Assembly: GCA_023512835.1 (NCBI GenBank)
Contig: CM042084.1
Span: forward strand, 53,237,031-53,301,030
Reading direction: 5' to 3'
Length of the DNA: 64,000 nucleotides
Origin: Taxillus chinensis
Taxonomy: Eukaryota; Streptophyta; Magnoliopsida; Santalales; Loranthaceae
Position numbers and translations under genes: made by a program. The notes beneath the pieces were generated by a model, which did no database searches, was not told where the DNA came from, and saw nothing but the letters and a program-made list of their open reading frames with translations. Below are positions 1 to 10,812 of the stretch, piece by piece. Positions within the stretch are counted from its first letter, which is position 1. Each line of letters opens with the position of its first letter.

Positions 1-1088
1 CTTATTTCGCATTAACAGGTCCTTATTCCGCATCAATATTGAGCTTATTCCTCATCAATGGGCTTAGCTCAGATTTGACCAAGTTTGACCACCAGATTTG
101 GGCTTAGTCCGTATCAACGGGCTTAGCCCGGATTTGACCAAGTTTGACCTCTGGGTTTGAATTTGCATTTCCCCAAAAATTTCCATGTGTGGGCTTAGTC
201 GCCACGTGGAAACTCTACTTGGGCTTCTTTAGGCCTCTCTTATTCTCACTTGCTGTGTAAGGAGAGTGCCTTTGTATATATACTGGGTGAAGGAGAAGCA
301 AAACTGCCAATGTGGGACTAACATGCATATGAAGAACCAAAATTCGTGGAAAATAAGGCAGATTTTTGGAGCAACTTGAAAAATTCATAACTTTCCCACA
401 GAGCTCGGATTAGGGCCAAATTGGTCTTGTTTTTCTTGAAATTCTATTATCTATCTCTAGAAATTGGAATCATTCAAAAAGGATCAGCCATTTAAGAGAA
501 ACTTTGGAAACACCGCACAGAGGTACATGACAATGGGAGCATTCTATCTATCAGATTCAAAAATTCATAGTTAATTGCACAGAACTCGGATTATCCTAAT
601 ACCAGTTGGAGATGATAGATAAAGATGTTATCTAACCAATACAATTGACTTTGTTCAATTCCAACAAGTATTGAGGAAGTTATTGGCAAAATAGTGCGCT
701 GCGTACTGGCTATTCCACCCAAACTTGATCACTAACTTCAAAAAATCATAACTAATTGAATACAGCCCTGAATAATCTCAATCAAGTTGGAAATGATAGA
801 TAAAGATGTTATCTAACCAACGCAATTGACTTTGTTGGATTACAATAAGTATTGAGGAAGTTATTGGCAAAACAACGCGCTGCGCACGGGTTGTTCAATT
901 CAAATTCGTATGAAACTTGATAATCTCTTCATTTCTTCTTGGAATCAAGTGCGTTATTCTACAAATTGCATCCTCTATCACTTAATGCTTGCTTTTGGGC
1001 ATTTAAAGGTCTCCCAAAGTGGTCCTTCGTCTTGTGGTCTTTCGTCGAGTACGGTTGTGATCTAATCCGGTCAAAATGAGGTTCAACA
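1..1088 (-). repeat. 3' LTR of element E (clipped by window edge)
   Basis: On the minus strand the LTR starts at 1088 with TGTTGAAC, directly after a purine tract, and runs off the window at base 1. It matches 53944-55103 at the other end of E, with scattered transitions and small indels. It contains a direct repeat of about 180 bp: the block beginning atgatagataaagatg lies near 611 and again near 791, and a weaker third unit starts near 375. The leftmost 200 bp is a degenerate repeat of 'gggcttag...gatttgacc...gtttgacc' units. The promoter part (TATA) lies outside the window in this copy. Confidence 0.9.
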
Positions 1089-1101
1089 GCTGCCCCTCTT
1101 T
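1089..1101 (-). other. Polypurine tract of element E
   Basis: Minus strand AAAGAGGGGCAGC abuts the 3' LTR start. The same 13 bases lie next to A's right LTR (19683-19695). In LTR elements this tract primes plus-strand DNA synthesis, and its position fixes the LTR boundary. Confidence 0.85.
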
Positions 1102-1289
1102 GTACATTGTTTGTATACAAATGATGTACAAAGATAAACAAACACCCATTTTGAATGGTTAGATCTCCTTGGTCTTTTCCCATAAGAGTTGATTCTTTGG
1201 AGTTTGGCATTAGGGTGGTAAAATGACATCTTGGGTCAAAATGGTTAGCTTTTAAAGTTGTGGGAAGAAAACAATATTGTGGGTTGTGA

Positions 1290-1640
1290 CGACATCTTGG
1301 GTCGGTAGAATGACATCTTGGGTCAGATAGCTCTTGGGCTAGAGGAATGGCTTCTTGGGCCAGATATGACATCTTGGGTCGATCAGCATCTCGGGCTGTA
1401 AGGATGACTTCTTGGGCCAGATAGCTTCTTGGGCTGCGAAAGTGACATCTTTGGTCAAATAGCTTCTTGGGCTATGATGGTGGCTTTTTGGGCCGGAGGT
1501 GGCTTTTTGGGCCGGAGGTGGCTTTTTGGGCCGAATAGCTTCTTGGGCTATGAAGGTGGCTTCTTGGGCCGGATAGCTTCTTGGGCTACGAAAGTGACAT
1601 CTTAGGTCAAATAGCTTCTTGGGCTTTGGATAAGTGACTC
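1290..1640 (-). repeat. Minisatellite in E's 3' noncoding region
   Basis: On the plus strand, short units such as 'gcttcttgggct' and 'gacatcttgggtc' recur with irregular spacing, giving a degenerate array of about 20-28 bp units. No coding frame is kept. A's 3' region has its own array at 19060-19510, with different units but with the words 'gggctt' and 'aagcc' in common. The function is unknown. Confidence 0.75.
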
Positions 1641-2419
1641 TATTATGGCTCCCTCTACGAGTTCACTCTAAGATGTCGCTCTACGAGGTTACCACTTAAG
1701 AGTCATGCTGGGCTTACGATCTAGGTCAGTCGGGTTTTAGTTCTTCGATTCTGAAAGGGAATTCCATTTGTCAAGGGTGAGTCCTCGTTTGTCTTTAGAG
1801 ACGGTTTTTGAAGCTTCACTATTGGTGGATCATGAGATGCCATCCTGGGGTGTAAGCAATCCTGTGAGAAGAGCAAACATGCTAATGATGTATGCTAATA
1901 ATGCATGAATATGTAAAACCTTGTGAGAATTATGCATGAATGCATGTGAATTTATGATTAAGTTTGAAAATCTTTCTCCTCCACTGGGGAATGGGGCCAG
2001 TGAATGACTTATGCTTTTTGTTCTCTCTTTGTTGCAAGAGACCTGGGCTCCATCATTTCTACATGCTTATACCCTCTTGCATGAATATTTGAAAAAACTT
2101 TGCTTGGGGAATTTTTTGAAAAAGAATTTTGAAAAATGATAAAGAGTTTTGATAAAAGTACATCATTGCACATAACATGACTTATGTATTATCATAAGAG
2201 TTTAACAAGTCTTCCTTTTATGGAACAGAATGATAGTTTTTTAAGATATTGGTTTACAAAGTTGATCAAAGTATGCTCAAAACTTGACCAATTCTTCTAT
2301 TCGCAGGCCAACCTCTGACATGGAGTAACTGATCAGTCCCTCTGAGATGCTTGAGATTTTATCAGACTTCTTCAGGTGACTTTGGATCCTGGTCCCTTTG
2401 TTTGGCTTTGTATTTTACC

Positions 2420-2521
2420 CTTAGTGCCCTTTCGGGTATTCACTAAGTCCGCCTTTAATCTTTCTCTCTTTTCATAGAGCTTTGTATTTTACCCATAGTG
2501 CCCTTTCGGGTTTTCACTAAG
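2420..2521 (-). other. Paired stem-loop module, GAAA tetraloop (E copies)
   Basis: Two copies lie 74 bp apart: 2420-2447 and 2494-2521. Read on the minus strand, each has an outer arm CTTAGTG, a 4-base A-rich bulge, CCC, loop GAAA, GGG, and a closing arm CACTAAG (copy nearer the LTR) or CACTATG (other copy). A follow-on stretch GGGTAAAATACAAAGC is also shared. A carries the same pair at 17979-18081, with changes that keep the stem. I infer an RNA structure; the role is unknown. Confidence 0.6.
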
Positions 2522-2714
2522 TCCGCTCCTTAGTTTTGACTTTTTCTTCTTTGCACCAAAATGAGATTCTTGTTGCCATTTATATGAAGGAGGTGATGAG
2601 CGTGAGATTTAAACTCACTCGGGTAAGCTGATTTTGGTTTAGCGAAAATGGTGAACGACTATTTGGAGTTCGTTCGAAAGATGAGAAGGCTCTATTTTTT
2701 GGCCCTTTGGTGCC

Positions 2715-2754
<40 letters not shown>

Positions 2755-2843
2755 CAGAAAAAGGATATATGAAAGGTTTAAGAACATGGAGAATTCTTTC
2801 AATAAATGACAATTTCAAATCCACTTTGGTACAGGAATGGAAA

Positions 2844-4065
2844 TTAAACATAAAATTTCTTTATAGCATCACTGTTTACAGGGTTCGGGAGTTCATCTCC
2901 ATCCATTTTGGTGAGGACGAGTGCACTACCTGAGAATGCTCTTTTTATAACATACGGCCCCTCATAGTTTGGAGTCCATTTGCCTTTGTGATCATGCTGT
3001 ATTGGTAGTATCTTTTTTAGGGCTAGGTTTCCTTCTCTAAATGCCCTCGGTCGCACTTTTTTGTTGAAGCTAGCCATCATTCTCTTTTGATAAAGTTGAA
3101 CTCGGCAAACTGCTGTGAATCGCTTCCCGTTAATCAAGTTCAACTGTTTGAAACGGTTCTTAACCCATTCAGCTTCATCTAGCTTGGTATCCATGAGCAC
3201 CCTCAGAGATGGGATTTCTACCTCCATCGGTAAAATAACCTCCATGCCATAAACTAAGGAAAATGGCGTTGCCCCAGTTGAAGTTCGGACTGTGGTTCTA
3301 TAGGCATGTAGTGCATATGAGAGTTTCTCGCTCCAATCTTTGTATGTCTCAGTCATTTTTCGAATAATGTTCTTGATGTTCTTGTTTGCTGCTTCTACCG
3401 CTCTGTTCATTTGAGGACGATACGGTGTTGAGTTGCGATGTCGGATTTTGAACTGTTCACACAAATTGTCCATCATCCGGCTGTTTAGATTGGCAGCATT
3501 ATCTGTTATAATGTGCTCCGGGAGCCCATAGCGGCACACGATGTTGTTGCAGACAAACTTAGTGATTACTAACTGAGTGACTTGGACGTAGGAGGCTGCT
3601 TCGACCCACTTAGTAAAATAGTCGATGGCTACAAGAATGAATCTATGTCCATTAGAGGCTTTTGGGAATATGGGCCCGATGACGTCCATGCCCCATAATG
3701 CAAATGGCCACGAAGATGTAAGCTCGTGTAGCTTAGATGTGGGTGCTTGAATGTGATCCCCATAAATCTGGCATTTAAGACATTTACGCACATGCTCGAT
3801 GCAGTACTTTTCCATAATAATCCAATAGTAGCCCATCCTCATGATCTGCCTAGTTAGTGTATGGCCATTTGCATGAGATCCATAGTCGCCGTTGTGAACC
3901 TCATTGGTGACCCGAGCTGCTTCATTTTTGTCTAAGCACCGCAGTAAAACTTGGTTATGGTTGGGTCTGTATAGGATTGAACCGTTGAGGAAGTAATTGA
4001 TGCTTTCTCGTCAGATATTTCTTTTTCTGCTTCTGAGGCCCTTACCGGATATGAGTGCTGGGACA
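2844..4065 (-). pseudogene. Integrase of element E
   Basis: Integrase inserts retrotransposon DNA into the genome. The open part (3842-2844, 332 codons) runs from just inside the zinc-binding region (KCLKCQIYG holds the two Cys) through the catalytic core to the C-terminal domain. The core shows Asp in MDVIGP, Asp in ITDNAANLNS and the Glu in RAVEAANKNI, so the DDE triad is present. The usual Asn-Gly before the Glu region is Asn-Arg here. The His part of the HHCC finger lies upstream at about 4065-3843, where the frame is broken. The end NSDAIKKFYV matches the end of A's integrase. Homology to A is high throughout, which makes the assignment secure; the gene is inactive as a whole. Confidence 0.9.
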
Positions 4066-4967
4066 CTATTTGATATCTTGACACCAAGGCTTGTTGTCGG
4101 TGTCAGCATTGGTTACCATGTTGTAAATGGGTTCCTTGTTCACATTAATGTCAAAGCATAGTATTTTGAAGCATGTGTCCAATCGAAGGAGGGAGGCTAG
4201 AGTTGCTAAAGCATCAGGAATTTGATTATGCTCTCTTGACATGTGTTCAAATGTGATTTCATCAAATAGGTTAGCCATTTCACAACTCATTTGTTGGTAA
4301 GGAATCAACTTGTGATTTCGAGTTTCTCATTCCTTTCTAACTTGATAAATGACTAGAGCTGAATCCCCGAACACTAGTAATTTTCTGATTCCTTTACTCA
4401 ATGCCTCCTGGAGGCCTATTACACAAGCTTCATATTCTGCTATATTGTTTGTGCAAGGGAATGTCAACTTGGCGGCCATCAGAAAATGTACTCCGGATAG
4501 GGAAATTAGGACTGCCCCGATGCCATGACTAGATAAGCTTGATGCTCCATCAAACCATAGGGTCCATGTGTTTGACTCTTCATTTTCTTGGATGGCATTG
4601 ATGAATTCATCTGGGAAATCAGAGATTGCTGGCTCATAATCTTCCAGGGCTCGATCCAGTAGATAATCAGCTATGGCACTTCCTTTGATGGCCTTTTGAG
4701 GCACATAGTCATTGTCATATTCTACTAAGAGTAGTTGCCACTTAGTAATTCTTCCCGTCATGGATGGCTTTTCCAATAGGTATTTGAGTAGGTCATGTCT
4801 AGAGATGAGCCATGTGGTATGGTAGAGTGTATACTGCCTTAACCTTCGTGTCGTCCAAGTGAGGGTACAACAAGTTTTTTCCAGAGGAGTGTACTTTTCC
4901 TCACAAGGTGTAAACTTCTTGCTCAGATAGTAAATGATTTGCTCTTTCTTGCCTAAGGCATCATGTT
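4066..4967 (-). pseudogene. RNase H end, second (archaeal-type) RNase H and linker of element E
   Basis: This resumes E's pol after the 18.6 kb insertion of A. It opens with the end of the ordinary RNase H (EQIIYYLSKKFTP, then YTPLEKTCC). A second RNase H follows: NTWTLWFDGASS (first Asp), NIAEYEACVIGL (Glu) and LLVFGDSALV (Asp). Dual RNase H marks the Tat/Ogre group. A TGA at 4329-4327 separates it from the linker ETRNHKL, and A has TGA at the same codon. The linker (to 4066) holds FEHMSREHNQIPDALATLASLL, as in A. Residues read above 4967 on this strand belong to A's LTR, not to E. Confidence 0.88.
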
Positions 4968-5474
4968 TGTTGGATCCCATTTTGTCCGGGTTGGACATAT
5001 ATATTCATTTTCAACTTTATTATTCCATATCTGTTACTGACTTTGTATATAAAAATAAAGAGGCATAACCATTAAGACAAAGGGTGGGAAAGAGATAGTC
5101 ACAGATGATAGAAAATCAAATTTGAGAATCAACGCCTCTGACCACACTCAATTATAAGGTCAAATGAAGAAGATGTGGTCAAAACAGCGTTCAGGATGCT
5201 AACAACGGTCAAAACAATAATTGACTTTACCAAACATCACATCGAATTAGGTCATGAACCTCATTTTCCTATTCTACTTGTCGTTATGAGAATTTTGATA
5301 TATATATATATTGTATATATTCATTCCCATAGCATTTTTTTTTAAAAAAATTAAAAAATTTTATTTTATTTTATTCTTATTTTTTATTTTTATTTTTCGG
5401 TAATAAGACAGTTTCGAGACGCGCAACACAGCCTTAACACAAAATGAAACCATTTTCAAAAAAAAAAAAAACAG

Positions 5475-5500
5475 TGAACAGTACTCCCGCATACTGTTCA
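5475..5500. repeat. Inverted repeat in A's LTR
   Basis: Arms TGAACAGTA and TACTGTTCA are perfect complements around CTCCCGCA. The same 26 bp occurs in the right LTR at 20162-20187. It lies in the presumed U3 part, so it may be a protein-binding or hairpin site; that is inference. Confidence 0.6.
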
Positions 5501-5816
5501 TGAACCGCACGCACCTCAGCAAGCACGTTCTGCCGAATCAATAAACTGCACGTTCTCACTAATTCAATCATATATTTTTGTTATTCAAATTAAATTCAAA
5601 ATAAAAAAAACCTGCATGTTTTGCACTGTCATTAATGCATGTTCTGCAGTTTTGACCAACATGCATTATTAACAAAAGGCCAAAACAATGTGATCGGGAC
5701 TGAGTGACTCATATGACAGCACTTTGCAGAATCTCGGGCGGAAGAACCGGCAATCATAGGTGTGCATTAATTGGGACAAAACATTAATTGAGATAATAAA
5801 ATATTTAATAAACCAT

Positions 5817-5826
5817 CCATAAATGG
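5817..5826 (+). promoter_or_regulatory. CArG-type box, possible TATA substitute, in A's LTR
   Basis: CCATAAATGG is a perfect CC(A/T)6GG box, the known target of MADS-domain factors. It lies just upstream of the CT-rich run, and an identical copy is at 20525-20534. Its TAAAT core could also act as a weak TATA. No other good TATA box is near. Promoter use is inferred only from position. Confidence 0.35.
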
Positions 5827-5891
5827 CATCTCTCTCCCACTCACATTCACTCTTATGGATTCCTTTCATTCCCAAAAAAAAAGCCACACAC

Positions 5892-5893
<2 letters not shown>

Positions 5894-5982
<89 letters not shown>
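5894..5982 (+). repeat. (CT)n microsatellite, left LTR of A
   Basis: About 44 CT units in a row. The right LTR has about 47 at 20592-20686. C and F carry separate GA/CT runs in their LTRs downstream of TATA. Ser-Leu repeat readings of this run are artefacts. Confidence 0.95.
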
Positions 5983-5985
<3 letters not shown>

Positions 5986-7309
5986 TTGCGTGCTCACACC
6001 CCCAAAAGCAAAAAAAAAATTTGATAACCAACCTCATTATCTCTTTCTCTCTCCTACGAGCTCTCCTCCCTATAACCCAAAAAATCAATTAAATCCTCAC
6101 ATCATTACACACACCCTCTCTCTCCAATCACCCACTCTCTCATACGGCAACACCTCCATCCACTCCCAAAAAAAAAACATCACCCTACCTTCCCATTTTA
6201 TCCCTTACGATCTCCAAGAAAAAACATAAAAAAGCTCTCATCCTTTATTCTCTTCCAAGCCCAATCTCAAAAACGAATTTTCCCCCCAAAAAGCCACTTT
6301 CCCTCTTCCTTTTTCTTCATTTTCCTTCCCAAAACCCAAATCAAAAAACCTCATATTTCATCCCAAAAGTCCCACGAATGTTTCCAAAAAAAAAGCCTAC
6401 TCTCTCTTCCTTCCTCTCCACTCTCCTTTCCCAAAACACATAAAAAAACATCATTTTTCATCCCAAAAAATCCTACGAAAATTCTCAAAAAAAATTATCC
6501 TCTCTCTCATTTTTCAATCTTCAAACAAAAAAAAAACCCAAAAATCATTACATATCTCCCTTCCTTTACAGCAATAAATTAAACCCAATTATCTCTAATC
6601 CCTCCCAAGTTCCGATCTGTCTCCGGCGTCAATTTCAAGTTCCGGCCAAGCTCCGGCGCGTTGCACAAGGCGAGTTCACAGTTTTCCACCAGACTCGGAG
6701 TTTCTTTCGACACTACCGACGCCCACAGGATAGCTCGGACGTGGTGCCGCTGTCAAGATCGATAAAGTCAGTTCCGCTACCCTTTTATTATTGCTTATTT
6801 TGTGCTATATTGCTAAATTTCGTTTTTTTTGTTATTTGTGTTTCCTCTTTTCTTTTTTGTTTAGGCGCTGTAATATTATTTTTATCTCTTTGTATTTTTT
6901 TTTTTTTTTTTTCTCTTCTTGTTGTATTTTTTACTTTTGTTTGTTTAGTTTGTTGTATGGAATTGTAATATATACAAAGCAAAAAAAAAAAAGAGCAACA
7001 AACAAAAAGAGAAAACAAAAAAAGAGAGACAAAAAAAGGAAAACAGATTGTATTTAGTATTCCGGTACACACACCACACAATTGTTTAATTTTTGGTTTT
7101 AGTTATTTTTATTTCTTTGCTATGTTGCATGCTTTTATTGTTGTGGTAAAAAATGTAAAAAACGTTTTTTTAAACTCAAATCAATACAAAAATATATGGT
7201 TTTATTAGGCATATGTTCCAAAAAAAAGTGTAAAAAATCGTTTTTTTATAATATAGTGATATAAATATATTTTTCTTGTTTTATTAGGTATGTTTTCCAA
7301 TAACAAAAG

Positions 7310-7610
7310 CAAAAGATGTAAAAACATTTTTTTAAATTCACATAAATAGAATATAGTGATATAAATATTTTTTGGTGTTATTATGTTAGTTTTCCAATAT
7401 AAAAAAAAGCAAAAGATGTAAAAACGTTTTTTAATTCACATAAATAGAATAAAGTGATATAAATGTTTTTTTGTGTTATTATGTTAGTTTTCCAATATAA
7501 AAAAAAGAAAAAGATGTAAAAATGTTTTTTTAATTCACATAAATAGAATAAAGTGATATATATATATATATATATATATTTGTGTTATTATGTTAGTTTT
7601 CCAATGTAAA
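7310..7610 (+). repeat. Tandem repeat of about 98 bp in A's left LTR (3 units)
   Basis: The word cacataaatagaata recurs at 7340, 7437 and 7536, each followed by 'gtgttattatgttagttttccaa' type sequence (shown here in part). The right LTR has four units (22429, 22528, 22626, 22729). Unit number therefore changed after insertion, or differed by template switching. Confidence 0.8.
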
Positions 7611-8403
7611 AAAAACACAAACAAACAAAGATGTAAAAAATATTTTTTTAAATAAAAACTAATGGTGATAAGTATAGCATTCTTAGATTTATCAAGTACG
7701 TTTTTCAATACCAAAAATAAAACAAAAATAATAAAAATAACCAAAAGGCTTAGTTAAAAAAAACCAAAAATGAATAAGCGTGTCCTTTTACAACCACAAC
7801 AACAACAAAAATTAAAACCCCTCCACTCACGTGCATCCTTTAGACTTATCCATTTGTGGGTTCACTTTAGATAAGGAAATCGAATAAAAAAACAAAAAGA
7901 AAAAAAACAAAAGCAAAAAAAAAGTGTTTTCAAACCAAATACCAAAAAGATTTCATGTTCCATTTAAAACAAAAACAACAACAACAACAACAACAACAAA
8001 AACAACAAAACAAAAAACAAAAAAACAAAACATTTAGGATTTCCTTTAGAAATTTAGGGTAAAACAATTTTAACCATAACTTTAACAAATAACTTAATAA
8101 AATAAAAGCATAGACTTTCTAGGAAAATCATAGTGCCTTGACCCAATTACAACAGTGAAAATAAATAAAAACCTCCTCCTCCGAAAATAGATACCAAAAG
8201 GGCGTTGTAGGGGTGCTAATCCTTCCTACACGTAATCAACTCCCGAACCCTTCTCTGATAACGCAGACCACACCTTAACTACTCAAAGTAGAGGGTATCC
8301 AACTGTACCCCCAAAAACAGTTAGTGGCGACTCTAAATTTCTCACCATTGGTTTAGTTTGTGCCCACCCCAAAAGGGCCCGGACGAAAACCAGTGATGAC
8401 AGC

Positions 8404-8421
8404 TGGCGACTCTGCTGGGGA
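8404..8421 (+). other. Primer-binding site of A (tRNA-Arg type)
   Basis: TGGCGACTCTGCTGGGGA starts 2 bp after the LTR end. It is complementary to a tRNA 3' end reading TCCCCAGCAGAGTCG plus CCA. From memory this matches plant tRNA-Arg, the primer reported for Ogre elements. E has the same site with one change (52176-52193). Confidence 0.8.
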
Positions 8422-9096
8422 ATATGAAACCTTAGAGAGTTAGGTCTAGCACTAGGAATAGAAGGTTATTTTATTTTTGTATATATTTAACTGTTATTTA
8501 TACACTTTAACTGCCATAATAATTGTTATTTTGTTTACTTAACAGTAATCGTGATTTCTTTATACGCTTTAACTGCCATCTTTTTTAACTGTAATTATGA
8601 TTCATTTATATGCTTTAAATTACCATAATAGTTGTGCTTTACTGCTTTCCCTACTTGTTGCATTCATGCATAACCCTATACCCGGGTTTATCACAATCTA
8701 GGATAGCGAGGTTTAGTACGGTCCCCAGCGCGTTGATCATTATCCGCAATGGGGCCTCGGACTCCTCAATCAAACTTGAGGTTCTTTTAAGGCTCGTCCT
8801 TTTAAGACCCCCCTCCGGTAAATCCCATGGTGTACGGAGCCCTCTACAGAGGAAGTTTGGGGACCAGTGAATAAGATAGGCCTAGCAATAAAAGCCCATC
8901 AGGGGCATTGACCCACATGTTGTTTGCTTATTCCATGCCATGCTAACCTTTGTTTTGTAGGGTAGTTCTTAAGTCATCCCTTGCACATATTATTTGCCTT
9001 GCTATTGATTTTTTCTTTATCCTATCTATTTGCCCTGATATATGTTAAACTGTCATCCTAACCTGTCATCATGCATAACACGACATTCATATAGGC
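8422..9096 (+). other. 5' leader of element A
   Basis: 675 bp between primer site and ORF1, with no supported gene. It contains a block at 8864-8913 that is strongly conserved with E's leader (51753-51799): CCAGTGAATAAGATAG, then about 11 variable bases, then AAGCCCATCAGGGGCAT. GCCC and GGGC can pair around ATCAG. Packaging or dimerisation signals usually lie here in LTR elements, so that is my best guess. Confidence 0.6.
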
Positions 9097-10539
9097 ATGG
9101 CAACTTTCAGTCATCTCCTAAAGGGCCTTCAGGATAAGGAGGTTGTCGCAGTGGTGGCCCAAGCATCTGGGGATATTCAACTTTGCCTTGGAGATTTTCC
9201 ACCAGGAGAAGCCCACAAGGCAGAACATGTTATCATAGAAGATCAGTTGGACTACACTAAGGAGGTACAGACGATGTGGAGGTAGTGGCCAAACGAAAGG
9301 AAAACCATCTATATACAACAGTTTGGGGATTTGCTCCATGTGACTGAGCTACTCGCTGACAAGGATATGCTTGGGGCAGCAATATATTTCTGGGAACCTC
9401 AATGACGATGCTTCGACTTTAATGGTGTAGATCTTGTTCCTACCATAGAAGAATACAGAAGATTACTAGATATCCCAGTGGTGGAAAACAAAAGGAAGAT
9501 TTATTTACCGGATCCCAGAAAAACATGTCGAAGGGCCTTTGCTGAGATAATGGGAAAGCCAATTTGGGACTCACCAATGGCTACAACCTATGGTGGGCGA
9601 GAATATCTTCCATAGGCAATGATCAAAGATATGATACAGACTGCGACAGATGTAGGGGCGCACAAACTATTTACACTAGCCATATATGGGTTAATCATCT
9701 TCCCAAGGATTCCGGCTCACATCGACGAAGCAATTGTGGATTTGGTTCAGCAAGTGCTCAATGGATGTGACCCTACTCCTGCTATATTGGCCGAAACCAT
9801 TCGATCTCTTACTTATCTGAGGAGTACGGGCTCGGGGCAGTTCATGGGGTGTCTTCCTCTCCTATGCACTTGGCTACAGGGTCATTTCCCTTGCATTGTT
9901 CCTCGTTTCCATGCTGTTTATCGAGTGCCGGCCAAGACACTGTTGGATATTCTACTCAGCAAGTGGAGTTTACCTCAAGGCTTTGAAGACTGGAGGAAGA
10001 AGTTAGAAAGCCTCACAAAAGCTAACATTACCTGGACTGCTCCTTGGATGTCGGTGGTCTCCATGATATATAGCTGTTGGGACTATAATTGGGTTCCACT
10101 CTTAGGTCCTTGGGGAGGAACTGCTTATGCGCCACTGCAGGGTGGAAGACAAGTCGGGCATCATCAAATTATCCCTGTGCTATTTGGCATGGAAGATTGT
10201 GACTTCACTTACAACAGAACTATGCTTGCGAAAAAAGGCAAAAAGATGTATGAGGCATGGTCCACCCCACACAAGATCCAACCCAACAGTCCAAAACCTG
10301 GCGTTTACCCCGCATACATATCTTAGAGGGCACAACACAAGCCACAGTTAACTACTGACATGAGAGCTATCCTCTAGGAGAATCAGATTCTAAGGCAGCA
10401 GAACCAAAGGCTAGAAACATCTCTAGAAGGAGCTCTTCAAAGGCTGCAGCTGAGGGAAAAACAGATCGAGACCATAATGAAGCAGAGGGAAGAGGCAGGT
10501 GAGCGACCACCCCAGAGAAGGAGGCGCCGTGTTCCTTAG
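9097..10539 (+). pseudogene. ORF1 of element A (extra ORF upstream of gag)
   Basis: A single frame of 481 codons from ATG 9097 to TAG 10537-10539, with in-frame stops at 9283, 9403, 9613, 10324 and 10375 and no frameshift needed. Ogre-type elements are known for an extra ORF before gag, of unknown function. The protein starts MATFSHLLKG and has the conserved core LAETIRSLTYLR and FMGCLPLLCTWLQGHFPC. It then has a Trp-rich part (WTAPWM, NWVPLLGPWGG) and ends in a Gln/Glu/Arg-rich probable coiled coil finishing RRRRRVP. E has the homologous ORF1 (51615-50086). The core resembles plant mobile-domain or DUF7745-type proteins; that link is from memory. I assign no function. Confidence 0.75.
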
Positions 10540-10812
10540 GAGATGACTGGAAGTTTGTTTTAAAGATCATGTAACAATAGTTCTCATCTTATGCTACTAC
10601 ATGGCATTTCTGCATTGTACTGTGTGTTTGTTTGAAAACGTTTGCAATAAAATTGTTTGTTTATCTAACCCTTTGCATATTCATTCATGCATATGAAAAT
10701 TGAAAATCAAATAAAAATTCTCTTCTACCCAGATTGGTAGCAGCCTTTATTTAGGATTGCGCACTCTTACAACCTCAGATCTAGACGCAATCAGGTAGCA
10801 CAACCACAATCG
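10540..10812 (+). other. ORF1-gag spacer of A
   Basis: 273 bp of A/T-rich sequence, including AATAAAA near 10647 and a pyrimidine-rich CTCTTCTACCCAG near 10722-10734. It could be an intron or a polyadenylation/re-initiation region. E has a spacer of the same length (49813-50085) ending with a CAG as well. I cannot decide between these. Confidence 0.4.

Larger units (their letters stand above)
1102..2843 (-). other. 3' noncoding region of element E
   Basis: This 1.7 kb lies between the integrase stop and the polypurine tract. I see no convincing protein. It holds a minisatellite (about 1290-1640), a paired hairpin module (2420-2521) and a poly-T run on the plus strand at about 2721-2754. A long repeat-bearing 3' region is typical of the Ogre/Tat group, and A has an equivalent one (17935-19682). 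Confidence 0.8.
4968..8401 (+). repeat. 5' LTR of element A
   Basis: It starts TGTTGGATCC and ends GTGATGACA, just before a primer site, with the canonical TG...CA ends. At 3434 bp it is long, as in Ogre. Inside are a 9-bp-arm inverted repeat (5475-5500), a CArG-type box (5817-5826), a CT microsatellite (5894-5982), about 800 bp of pyrimidine-rich leader, an A/T-rich stretch, and three units of a repeat of about 98 bp (about 7310-7610). Pyrimidine-rich translations here are low-complexity, not genes. I could not fix a TATA box with confidence. Confidence 0.9.

Noticed and set aside
959..1372. Antisense 137-codon frame with DPRCH repeats
   Set aside because: It crosses the E LTR border and is made of the 'gacatcttgggtc' minisatellite.
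2639..2851. Lys-rich small protein next to E's integrase
   Set aside because: It is the translation of a homopolymer run of T on the plus strand.
4963..4967. ATGTT as a proven TSD of A
   Set aside because: The matching right copy is absent because the border is deleted, so it is only a candidate.
5823..6229. Long open frames over the CT microsatellite (also near 20531-20932 and antisense)
   Set aside because: They translate to Ser-Leu or Arg-Glu repeats from a dinucleotide run inside an LTR, and the frame differs between the two LTRs.
10127..10351. Separate short gene inside ORF1 of A
   Set aside because: Different frame from the conserved ORF1 frame, with no counterpart in E.
9097..10539. 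A captured host gene in element A
   Set aside because: The same ORF is in E at the same place between leader and gag, so it belongs to the element lineage and is not a recent capture.
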